Below, one piece after another: positions 1 through 7,438 of a stretch of DNA of 64,000 nucleotides. Source of the stretch: Clostridium porci. GTDB lineage: Bacteria > Bacillota > Clostridia > Lachnospirales > Lachnospiraceae. How positions within the stretch are numbered: position 1 is the stretch's first letter; each line of letters begins with the position of its first letter. A model generated the notes under the pieces. The model saw only the letters and a list, made by a program, of their open reading frames with translations. It had not been told where the DNA came from and did not search any database. The position numbers and the translations under genes are program-made. The stretch covers positions 62,001 through 126,000 of the forward strand of contig NZ_VUMD01000011.1 in NCBI RefSeq assembly GCF_009696375.1. Direction: 5' to 3'.

Positions 1-33
1 ACGGGTGTGGTTGAGAACCACACCCGTTTTTTA
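1..33 (+). terminator. Rho-independent terminator of an upstream gene
   Basis: A perfect 12-bp stem (ACGGGTGTGGTT pairing with AACCACACCCGT) with a GAG loop runs directly into six T residues. It must end a transcript that enters from before the window. Confidence 0.9.
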
Positions 34-315
34 CGTGGATTTTACGTAAAGATACTAGATAATTTGACAAAAGGTATTTAAAATTTAAAGTAAATTTGAA
101 ACGTTTTAATGGTGAAGGGAGGCAAAGAACAAATGATTAAGGTGAAGTAAAATAAATACAATTAAGAATAAAACTAAAGATAAAACAAGCATGAAATATG
201 CAAAAATAATTTTAATTTGATTCGTTTTTTCTAATATAATAAAAAAGTATATTGGCAAAATAAACGAAAATAAGGAAGGATATTTAGAAATAAAAGAGAA
301 AAAATGCATAAATCA

Positions 316-344
316 TTGACACGTTTCAAAGTTAAATATATAAT
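316..344 (+). promoter_or_regulatory. Consensus sigma-A promoter of the ABC importer operon
   Basis: TTGACA (316-321), a 17-bp spacer and TATAAT (339-344) are a perfect match to the housekeeping consensus, about 50 bp before the first gene. The rest of 34-394 is very AT-rich and holds no convincing gene. It does contain a second promoter-like pair (TTGACA at 63, TAAAGT at 86) and an AAACGTTT palindrome at 99-106 that could bind a LacI-type regulator. These last two are weak inferences. Confidence 0.8.
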
Positions 345-394
345 ATGATTCATAAGAGAAACAGAAACAACAACCAAAAGGAGGGAAATATAAA

Positions 395-1498
395 ATGAGA
401 AAGGGAATAGGAAGCTTAATGCTGGCTGCAACGTTGGCAGTGTCATTGCTAACGGGGTGCAAACGTGGTTCTGTTCAGACAGATGCAACAAAGGAAATTG
501 CAAAGGCAGAAGAAACAGGTGGTGTTTCAGAAGGAACGAAAGACAATAGTAAGGCAGGCGAAGGAATTGTAGTATACACCAACAGTGGATCGGATGGCCG
601 TGATGAATGGCTGACTAATAAAGCCAAGGAGGCAGGATTTGAAGTACAAGTAGTATCATTGGGAGCCTCTGAAATGTCTGAACGAATGATTGCTGAAAAG
701 AATAATTCTCTTTGTGACGTTGTGTTTGGACTCAATAGCATTGAGTATGAAAAATTAAAAGCAAATGAGCTGATTCAGACATGGAAACCGGATTGGGTAG
801 ATGGAGTAGATGCTGAGTTGATCGATACTGACGGGTACTATTATCCAGTTACCATTACACCGCTGCTCTTAATCGGAAATGCAGATTTTAAAGATATGCC
901 GTCAGATTGGACAGATTTAGTAAAGGATAAATATAAAAATAAATATCAAATTCATGGATTGGGTGGAGGTACTGGCAAAACAATATTTGCAAGTATTATT
1001 AGCCGTTACGCAGATGAAGAGGGAGAGCTTGGGATTTCAGATGAAGGTTGGGAAATCGCAGAGAAATATTTAGGAAATGCACATCGGATTGCGTCAGGTG
1101 AGGATAATATTGGACAGGTAATCAACGGCGCTTATCCGCTGAGTATGCATTGGGGTTCCGGTGTTCTGGCAGAGGAAAAGGCACGAAACTATGATTTTCA
1201 GATTATGACGCCGGAAGTAGGCGAGCCATTTGTTGTTGAATCAGTAGCAATTACAAAGGGTACGAAAAAATATGATGATTGTGTAGACTTCCTTAACTGG
1301 CTTGGAAGCTCTGAGGTACAGCTTCAGTGGTCGGATCGTTTTGGCACCATTCCCTGTCAGAAAGAAGCGCTTCTTGGTGCGTCAGATGATGTAAAAGCGT
1401 TTATGGAGCATTTAAAAGCACAGGATCTGGACTGGGAATTTATTTCAAAAAATATTGACGCTTGGGTAGAAAAAGCAGAACTTGAGTATGTCCGGTAA
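395..1498 (+). CDS. ABC transporter substrate-binding lipoprotein (Fe3+/AfuA-like type 1)
   Basis: Extracellular solute-binding protein, 367 aa. It has a lipoprotein signal peptide with lipobox LTGC (lipidated Cys22), so it should be tethered to the outer face of the membrane. The body reads like the family 1 binding proteins that serve iron, phosphonate and hexose-phosphate importers of the FbpABC/AfuABC kind. A GGAGGG ribosome site precedes the ATG. It is first in an operon with its ATPase and a double permease, followed by a phosphodiesterase and a metallohydrolase, so an organic phosphodiester is a more likely cargo than free iron. The ligand itself cannot be read from the sequence. Confidence 0.85.
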   Translation: MRKGIGSLMLAATLAVSLLTGCKRGSVQTDATKEIAKAEETGGVSEGTKDNSKAGEGIVVYTNSGSDGRDEWLTNKAKEAGFEVQVVSLGASEMSERMIAEKNNSLCDVVFGLNSIEYEKLKANELIQTWKPDWVDGVDAELIDTDGYYYPVTITPLLLIGNADFKDMPSDWTDLVKDKYKNKYQIHGLGGGTGKTIFASIISRYADEEGELGISDEGWEIAEKYLGNAHRIASGEDNIGQVINGAYPLSMHWGSGVLAEEKARNYDFQIMTPEVGEPFVVESVAITKGTKKYDDCVDFLNWLGSSEVQLQWSDRFGTIPCQKEALLGASDDVKAFMEHLKAQDLDWEFISKNIDAWVEKAELEYVR

Positions 1499-1516
1499 AC
1501 ATCCAGGGAGAATATC

Positions 1517-2521
1517 ATGGTAAAATATGAAAATGTTGAAATTAGTTATGGAAAGTTTGTTGCCATTGAAAATTTAAACCTTGACATCAAGGAAGGCGAA
1601 TTCTTCACCTTCCTTGGCCCCAGTGGTTGTGGAAAAACAACCTCCTTAAGGGCGTTGGTTGGATTTTTAACGCCGTCAAAAGGAAAGGTTTTTGTTGGTG
1701 ACAGAGATGTGACCCATTTGCCGGTGGAAAAGAGAAATATAGGGATGGTATTTCAAAGCTATGCATTGTTTCCTACAATGACAGTCTATGAAAATATTGC
1801 ATTTGGAATGAAGGTAAAAAAATGTTCAAAGAACGCTATTGATAAAAAAATCCATGAAGTGTCAGAGAAAATAAAAATTACGAATGAACAATTAAAAAAG
1901 AATGTATCAGAGTTATCAGGAGGACAGCAGCAGCGGGTAGCTTTAGCAAGAGCGATTGTCTTGGAGCCTAAAATTTTATGTTTGGATGAACCTTTATCTA
2001 ACCTGGATGCAAAGCTTCGCATAGACATGAGAAAGGAATTAAAAAGGCTGCAAAAGGATCTGGGGATTACGACCTTATATGTAACCCATGATCAGGAAGA
2101 GGCGCTGACGTTATCCGACCGTATTGCAGTTTTTAATAATGGCTATGTGGAGCAGGTTGGGACGCCAAATGAAATTTATAATGAATCGAAAAGTGAATTT
2201 GTTTGTGATTTTATTGGCGATATTAATCGGTTAGGAAGAAATTGCCTGATGGAAATCAACCGGCAATTAAATACGGACTTTGATTTGAAGAAAACCGGTT
2301 TCATAAGAATTGAGAGATGTTCAAGTGAAAATAAGACTGGCAGAGCCAAAATTACAGGTCAAGTAGAGGATTTGGAATTTAATGGTATTTTTACAAAGTA
2401 TACATTGTCCTGCTGTGGAGAAATCATCAAATATTTACATACAAATGATGGAAATTTCTTGCGTCATGAAGGAGAGTTTATGGATCTGTATATTGCTCCT
2501 GAGGATATTATGCAGTTTTAA
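1517..2521 (+). CDS. ABC transporter ATP-binding protein
   Basis: Cytoplasmic ATPase of the importer, 334 aa. Walker A GPSGCGKTT lies at residues 34-42, the signature LSGGQQQ at 133-139, Walker B ILCLDEP at 153-159, and the switch His follows in THDQEE. About 110 further residues form a TOBE-like regulatory tail, as in the FbpC/PotA/MalK branch. It starts 18 bp after the binding protein with an AGGGAG site and ends 11 bp before the permease, so the three genes form one transcription unit. Confidence 0.9.
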   Translation: MVKYENVEISYGKFVAIENLNLDIKEGEFFTFLGPSGCGKTTSLRALVGFLTPSKGKVFVGDRDVTHLPVEKRNIGMVFQSYALFPTMTVYENIAFGMKVKKCSKNAIDKKIHEVSEKIKITNEQLKKNVSELSGGQQQRVALARAIVLEPKILCLDEPLSNLDAKLRIDMRKELKRLQKDLGITTLYVTHDQEEALTLSDRIAVFNNGYVEQVGTPNEIYNESKSEFVCDFIGDINRLGRNCLMEINRQLNTDFDLKKTGFIRIERCSSENKTGRAKITGQVEDLEFNGIFTKYTLSCCGEIIKYLHTNDGNFLRHEGEFMDLYIAPEDIMQF

Positions 2522-2532
2522 GGGAGGATATT

Positions 2533-4290
2533 ATGGCAAATTTAAAAAAGAAGCTGCAGTTAGACTCTGTGAATATTCTAGGCTTAGTGATTAAGTGGGT
2601 ATTAATTTGGTTTATTTTTAGCTTTTTGGTACTTCCTAATGTAAATTTGATTTTTAAAGTGTTCGTAAAAGACGGACATTTTACTTTAGAAGCGATTGAT
2701 AAAGTAATGAGATCCGCCAGGGCAATGAACAGCTTAAGAAATAGCTTCCTGCTTGCAATGGCATCGGTTATTACAGTTAATATTTCGGGAATATTAATTG
2801 TACTTTTTACAGAGTATTTTGATATTAAAGGTTCTAAAATATTAAGTCTTGGATTTATGACAACCTTAATTTACGGCGGCGTTGTATTGGTAACGGGGTA
2901 TAAATTTGTATATGGAGAAACAGGAATTGTTACAAAAGTGCTTATGAATTTCTTTCCGAATCTTGATGCGGGATGGTTTGTTGGCTTTGGAGCTGTTTTG
3001 TTTATTATGACCTTTTCTGGGACATCCAATCACATGATGTTTCTTACAAATGCAGTAAGAAATCTGGATTATCATACGATTGAGGCGGCGAAAAATATGG
3101 GGGCGTCCCAGGCAAGTATTTTGTTTAAAATTGTGCTTCCAACGATGAAGCCAACCATTTTTGCAATAACTGTGTTAACGTTTATTGCCGGATTGAGCAC
3201 AATGTCCGGACCGCTGATTGTAGGGGGACCTGATTTTCAGACGATTAATCCGATGATTAAAACATTTGCCGGAATGACCGGTTCAAGAGATATAGCAGCC
3301 CTATTAGCAATCATTCTGGGAATTGCCACATCCATTCTTTTATTTATTATGCAGAAAATAGAAAGTAAGGGTAATTTTATTTCCGTGTCGAAAACAAAAG
3401 CCAGAATGGAAAAACAGAAAATAGAAAGTCCGGTCTTGAATGTAATTGCACATATAGTTGCCTATGCAATGTTTGTCATTTATATGTTGCCAATTATGAA
3501 TGTATTGATATTCTCTTTTACAGACGGCCTGACGATTAAGACAGGTAAAATTACGAAAGAATCCTTTACGTTGGAGAACTATGCAAAATTATTTCGTTCC
3601 TCCACTGCATACAGACCATATTTGGTAAGTATCATATATTCTTTGGCGGCAGCGGCAATTGTCGCAGTTATATGTATTGTAGTTGCCCGGATTGTAACAA
3701 AAGCAAGAAAAAAATATGATAAATTGTTTGAACCGTTTATTTTAATTCCCTGGTTGTTGCCATCTACCATGATTGCATTAGGCTTGATGATGACTTATGA
3801 TGAACCACGGTTTCAATTAGCAAATCAGGTATTGGTTGCGACGCCTGCCATTTTATTGTTTGCATACATCATTGTTAAAATACCATTTTCGTATCGAATG
3901 ATTAGAGCGGGCTTTGTGGGACTTGACGGAAATATGGAAGAGGCTGCTCAGGCTATGGGAGCAAAGCCATATTATACAATGAGAAAAGTAATTCTTCCGA
4001 TTATATTACCAGTTGTGCTTTCGGTTGTTGTGCTTAATTTTAACAGTCTTTTATCAGAATATGATTTATCTGTATTTTTATGCCATCCATTATTTATGCC
4101 ATTAGGAATTGTAATTAAACAGGCAACAGATGAAACAGCAACGATCGATGCCCAAGCGATGGCATTTGTTTATACGGTTGTATTAATGGTAATTTCTATG
4201 GTGGCTTTATGGCTTGGACGATATGGTGGATTTGAGAAGATAAAAGCTATATTCCTAAAAAAGAAAAAAGGAGGCAAGGCATTATGTTAA
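2533..4290 (+). CDS. ABC transporter permease, two membrane modules fused
   Basis: Integral membrane permease of 585 aa, twice the usual size. It has two BPD_transp_1 halves, each with the cytoplasmic EAA loop that docks on the ATPase: EAAKNMGASQASI near residue 180 and EAAQAMGAKPYYT near residue 475. About twelve hydrophobic segments can be seen. This fused form is typical of FbpB/AfuB iron- and phosphate-ester-type importers, so one polypeptide replaces the permease dimer. The stop overlaps the start of the next gene by 7 bp, which suggests translational coupling. Confidence 0.88.
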   Translation: MANLKKKLQLDSVNILGLVIKWVLIWFIFSFLVLPNVNLIFKVFVKDGHFTLEAIDKVMRSARAMNSLRNSFLLAMASVITVNISGILIVLFTEYFDIKGSKILSLGFMTTLIYGGVVLVTGYKFVYGETGIVTKVLMNFFPNLDAGWFVGFGAVLFIMTFSGTSNHMMFLTNAVRNLDYHTIEAAKNMGASQASILFKIVLPTMKPTIFAITVLTFIAGLSTMSGPLIVGGPDFQTINPMIKTFAGMTGSRDIAALLAIILGIATSILLFIMQKIESKGNFISVSKTKARMEKQKIESPVLNVIAHIVAYAMFVIYMLPIMNVLIFSFTDGLTIKTGKITKESFTLENYAKLFRSSTAYRPYLVSIIYSLAAAAIVAVICIVVARIVTKARKKYDKLFEPFILIPWLLPSTMIALGLMMTYDEPRFQLANQVLVATPAILLFAYIIVKIPFSYRMIRAGFVGLDGNMEEAAQAMGAKPYYTMRKVILPIILPVVLSVVVLNFNSLLSEYDLSVFLCHPLFMPLGIVIKQATDETATIDAQAMAFVYTVVLMVISMVALWLGRYGGFEKIKAIFLKKKKGGKALC

Positions 4291-5138
4291 AGGTAATGGA
4301 ACAAAGAAAACAAAGAGGTGTTTTAGTTGCGGCACACAGAGGAACTTCAGGGGGGAATATTCCTCCAAATACAACAGCATCCTTCGATATTGCTTTAAAA
4401 GAAGGAGCGGATATACTAGAACTTGATTTGTTCCGCAGTGTGGATGGGAAAATATTTGTTTTTCATACAGGAATGGAACCAAGCCACTTAGATCGGCATA
4501 TATACATTCAGGATTATACGTCGGAAGAAATTAAGGAAATGAGATTATGTAATGGAGACTTGTCTCAGACCTTCTTAAGGGTCAATTCTTTTGAAGAGAT
4601 TCTGGAAAGATACAAAGGTAAATGCATTCTTAATTTGGACAGATGTATTGACGTTTTAGACGACGTAATGAAGGAAGTCAATTATCACAATATGGCAGAT
4701 CAGATTTTGCTAAAAAGCGCTCCGTCTGAGAAGGCCTTAAAAATGGTTGAAGCGTATGCCCCGACAGTCGATTACATGCCAATTTACAAGCAGGAAGATT
4801 CTTGCTCTGAAAAAATTGAACGTATGAATATCCATTTTGTTGGAGCAGAATTGGTTTTTTCGGATGAAAAGGCTCCGGTTATACAGGAGAGCTACATTGA
4901 CAGGATGCATAAAAAAGGTAAAGTTTTGTGGGGAAATTCAATTCTTTATTCCAGCCGGGTACCACTTTCAGCGGGGCATAGTGATGACGTTTCTCTGATG
5001 GATGATCCTGCGAAAGGATGGGGCTGGTTAGTGGATAAAGGCTTTGATATTATCCAGACGGACTGGACGCAGCATTGTTCGGATTACTTGATCGAAAAAG
5101 GGGTTCGAAAGGGAGGCGTATGGAACTTCAGTTTTTAG
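4284..5138 (+). CDS. Glycerophosphodiester phosphodiesterase family protein
   Basis: 284 aa GDPD-type TIM-barrel enzyme, expected to split glycerophosphodiesters into glycerol 3-phosphate and an alcohol. The catalytic HRG is near residue 19 and the metal-binding ELD follows the helix after NTTASF. Canonical PENT is PPNT here, and the usual second catalytic His-Asp is His-Thr (VFHTG), so the enzyme is somewhat divergent. There is no signal peptide, so it acts in the cytosol on imported substrate. It overlaps the permease upstream and the metallohydrolase downstream, placing it in the importer operon. Confidence 0.85.
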   Translation: MLKVMEQRKQRGVLVAAHRGTSGGNIPPNTTASFDIALKEGADILELDLFRSVDGKIFVFHTGMEPSHLDRHIYIQDYTSEEIKEMRLCNGDLSQTFLRVNSFEEILERYKGKCILNLDRCIDVLDDVMKEVNYHNMADQILLKSAPSEKALKMVEAYAPTVDYMPIYKQEDSCSEKIERMNIHFVGAELVFSDEKAPVIQESYIDRMHKKGKVLWGNSILYSSRVPLSAGHSDDVSLMDDPAKGWGWLVDKGFDIIQTDWTQHCSDYLIEKGVRKGGVWNFSF

Positions 5139-5803
5139 GATGCGGTTCTGCATTTAATCCTCTTTTGGGAAACACAAGTTCTTATATTGAAATTGGACGG
5201 CACTTGTATTTAATTGATGCAGGTGAAAGTGTTTTTTATAAATTATTTAAGGAAGAAATCTTAAAGCGCAACGAAGAAATAACAATTTTTATCACGCATA
5301 TGCATGGGGATCATATTGGGAGTCTTGCTTCGATTATTTCCTATTGTTATTTTGTGCTGAGAAAAAAAGTGTCAGTGGTTTATCCAAAGGATGATTTGTG
5401 GAAGCTTTTGAACCTAATGGGTATTGCAAGTAGCATCTATGATCGATTGGAATGCTATGCATTTAAAAACGATGAAATAAAAATGAGAGCAATATCTGTA
5501 AAGCATGCAGATGATATTTCCTGTTATGGATATATAATGGAATGGGAAGGAAAGAAAATCTATTATAGTGGTGATTCCTATGAAATACCGCAAGATATTT
5601 ACAAAGATTTTATGGCAGGAAATATAGATCGGATCTATCAGGATACCACAGAATTTAAAACTTCACATTTATCACATCTTCCGTTAGAGGAATTGGAAAA
5701 ATGTATACCGGTCAACTTACGAAATAAGGTTTTTTGTATACACTTTACAACGGATTTTGCAAATAAGCTGAAGGAGAAGGGCTTTCAATATGTAAAGGTA
5801 TAA
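5120..5803 (+). CDS. MBL-fold metallohydrolase (RNase Z/PhnP-like)
   Basis: 227 aa metallo-beta-lactamase-fold hydrolase. The zinc motif THMHGDH is complete, and a second metal-ligand region (YYSGDS) and a late His (CIHFT) are present. The start chosen is the ATG at 5120, because GGGAGG sits just before it and the protein then begins MELQFLGCGSAF, the normal first strand of this fold. It overlaps the GDPD gene by 19 bp. Relatives such as PhnP and RNase Z cleave phosphodiesters, which fits a role in processing the imported compound. The exact substrate is unknown. Confidence 0.82.
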   Translation: MELQFLGCGSAFNPLLGNTSSYIEIGRHLYLIDAGESVFYKLFKEEILKRNEEITIFITHMHGDHIGSLASIISYCYFVLRKKVSVVYPKDDLWKLLNLMGIASSIYDRLECYAFKNDEIKMRAISVKHADDISCYGYIMEWEGKKIYYSGDSYEIPQDIYKDFMAGNIDRIYQDTTEFKTSHLSHLPLEELEKCIPVNLRNKVFCIHFTTDFANKLKEKGFQYVKV

Positions 5804-5986
5804 CTGAAATACAATATACATATATGTAGAATGCGGATATATGTCAATGTTATAGGTCGATTCGTTTCGTTGTATATAAGTTTCCACCCCTCTTTTATGA
5901 TTGGATTTGAACGTTCAATCGTTTGCGCTGTTAATGCTGAACATGATAGAAGCTCATTCAAATACAGAGAGAAAGAAGCGTGGATC

Positions 5987-6679
5987 ATGAAAATTGTTCG
6001 TGAGATGATCGATATAACATTTGATAAGGAATTTTTAAGTGCAATTTTAAGAATTTTTGCCGCTATGATTTGCGGTGGAGTGATTGGCCTTGAAAGGGGA
6101 AAAGCCAATCAACCGGCAGGAATGCGGACCTATATGTTGGTTTGTTTAGGCGCTGCGGTTGTGATGCTTACTGGAGAGTATGTTTACATGGAATATGGTG
6201 CGGGTGATCCGTCAAGACTTGGCGCACAGGTAATAAGCGGGATCGGCTTTTTGGGAGCAGGCAGCATTGTTATATCAGGAAAATCAAAAATACGCGGCTT
6301 AACAACAGCTGCGGGCTTATGGGTATCGGCTTGTATCGGCTTGATTGTGGGCATTGGCTATATTAAATGCGGTTTTATTGCAACCCTGGCTGTGTATGTC
6401 ATTATTGCACGGCTCAAGCGGATAGAAGAAAGAATGCTTCGAAAGAGAAGCTGGATAGAAGTTGTAATAAAATTAGATAATGTAGACTATTTGGCTGATT
6501 TCCATGATGTGGTTGAGAAAATGGGAATGAAAATTGGCTCCATTCAAATTTATAATAAAAAAGAAGAAATTAAAAGTGTAATTATAGGTATTCAAAATTG
6601 TGTAGGGAAAGATGAAGAAGTAATCATAAACGATTTGCGAAATATAAATGGAATTAAGTCTGTAAGATATATTTCATAG
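5987..6679 (+). CDS. mgtC: MgtC/SapB family inner-membrane protein
   Basis: 230 aa, with four or five N-terminal hydrophobic segments containing the MgtC signatures GLERG, GAAVVMLTGEY and GIGFLGAGSI, and a C-terminal ACT-like regulatory domain. MgtC proteins take part in magnesium homeostasis and, in pathogens, restrain the F-type ATPase. The start at 5987 is preferred because the family begins close to this Met and an AGAGAGAAAGAAG tract precedes it. A longer reading from 5831 adds residues unlike the family. It lies 184 bp after the hydrolase gene and may have its own promoter. Confidence 0.85.
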   Translation: MKIVREMIDITFDKEFLSAILRIFAAMICGGVIGLERGKANQPAGMRTYMLVCLGAAVVMLTGEYVYMEYGAGDPSRLGAQVISGIGFLGAGSIVISGKSKIRGLTTAAGLWVSACIGLIVGIGYIKCGFIATLAVYVIIARLKRIEERMLRKRSWIEVVIKLDNVDYLADFHDVVEKMGMKIGSIQIYNKKEEIKSVIIGIQNCVGKDEEVIINDLRNINGIKSVRYIS

Positions 6680-6779
6680 TACATATCTTGCGGAATTTCA
6701 TTTTTGAGCTAAGCTTGTAAACAGAAGAATGAGAGAGCAAGAAATAAACAGTTAAACCGAATAAATATCCATCTTCTAC

Positions 6780-6808
6780 TTGATAAAAATTATCAAATTT
6801 GCTATAAT
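6780..6808 (+). promoter_or_regulatory. Promoter of the Rrf2 gene with overlapping palindrome
   Basis: TTGATA (6780-6785), a 17-bp spacer and TATAAT (6803-6808) make a strong promoter. A perfect 7-bp inverted repeat, TTGATAA-AAA-TTATCAA (6780-6796), covers the -35 box. A further TTATCA/TGATAA pair (6790-6795 and 6811-6816) brackets the -10. The layout suggests autorepression by the Rrf2 protein, which is an inference. Confidence 0.7.
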
Positions 6809-6850
6809 AATGATAAATGTTAGAAGTTTAACAAAGAAGGCGGTATGGTC

Positions 6851-7324
6851 ATGATGATAACAAGAGAGTCTGATTATGCAATCCGTATTCTGCGTGCTCT
6901 AAAGAACGGAGAGCAGCAGACCATAGAGCAAATTTGTCAAAGAGAGCTGGTTCCCAGGCAATTTGCCTATAAGATACTGAAAAAGCTGGATCGGGCTGGT
7001 ATGGTGTCTATCCGCAGGGGGGCTGGAGGCGGATGCAGTCTGGGGAGGAGTCTGGAAACTCTTACTCTTTTGGATGTGATTCGGGCTATAGACCGGGACT
7101 TTTTTCTTAATCCCTGCCTTGGAACGGGATACCGCTGCGAATATAGAAATGGATCATTCGGTCAGGCGTCTTCCCCTGATAATAGGATTGCGGAAGGCGC
7201 ATATAATATGTGCGGTTCAGACAGCGATAGACGAAGCTGCAGCGTTCATTGGGAGCTGGCAAGGGTCCAGAGGGTTCTGGAGCAGGAGCTTGGGAAAAAA
7301 ACATTAGACAAACTGTTTGGCTGA
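6851..7324 (+). CDS. Rrf2 family transcriptional regulator (Fe-S/redox type)
   Basis: About 157 aa. An N-terminal winged helix (ITRESDYAIRILRAL) is followed by the family dimer helix. Counting from the ATG at 6845, cysteines fall at 91, 98, 123 and 132, the region where IscR, NsrR and RirA hold an Fe-S cluster. The spacing is stretched by an insertion of about 25 residues between the second and last Cys. The ATG at 6851 is favoured because AAGAAGG lies 10 nt before it; 6845 and 6854 are alternatives. The gene sits directly before cooS in the same direction, so it probably controls the CODH operon in response to redox state, CO, NO or iron supply. No ligand can be assigned. Confidence 0.85.
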   Translation: MMITRESDYAIRILRALKNGEQQTIEQICQRELVPRQFAYKILKKLDRAGMVSIRRGAGGGCSLGRSLETLTLLDVIRAIDRDFFLNPCLGTGYRCEYRNGSFGQASSPDNRIAEGAYNMCGSDSDRRSCSVHWELARVQRVLEQELGKKTLDKLFG

Positions 7325-7365
7325 GCTGAAGGCATACCATGGAAATTCAGGTAGTTTTTACTAAT

Positions 7366-7390
7366 AAAGTGGACTAAAATAATCCACTTT
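7366..7390 (+). promoter_or_regulatory. Near-perfect 25-bp palindrome before cooS
   Basis: Arms AAAGTGGACTA and TAATCCACTTT flank AAA, with one mismatch in 11 pairs. It lies 49 bp before the cooS start and 42 bp after the Rrf2 stop. It could be the Rrf2 operator for cooS or an mRNA hairpin. There is no T-run, so it is not a normal terminator. Confidence 0.55.
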
Positions 7391-7438
7391 AAATAAAGCA
7401 TTTGCACCTACGACAAATAGCAACAGGAGGTATCTAAC

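Noticed and set aside
106-503. Reverse frames before and across the lipoprotein start
   Set aside because: AT-rich low-complexity shadows; one overlaps the clear lipoprotein gene and its consensus promoter.
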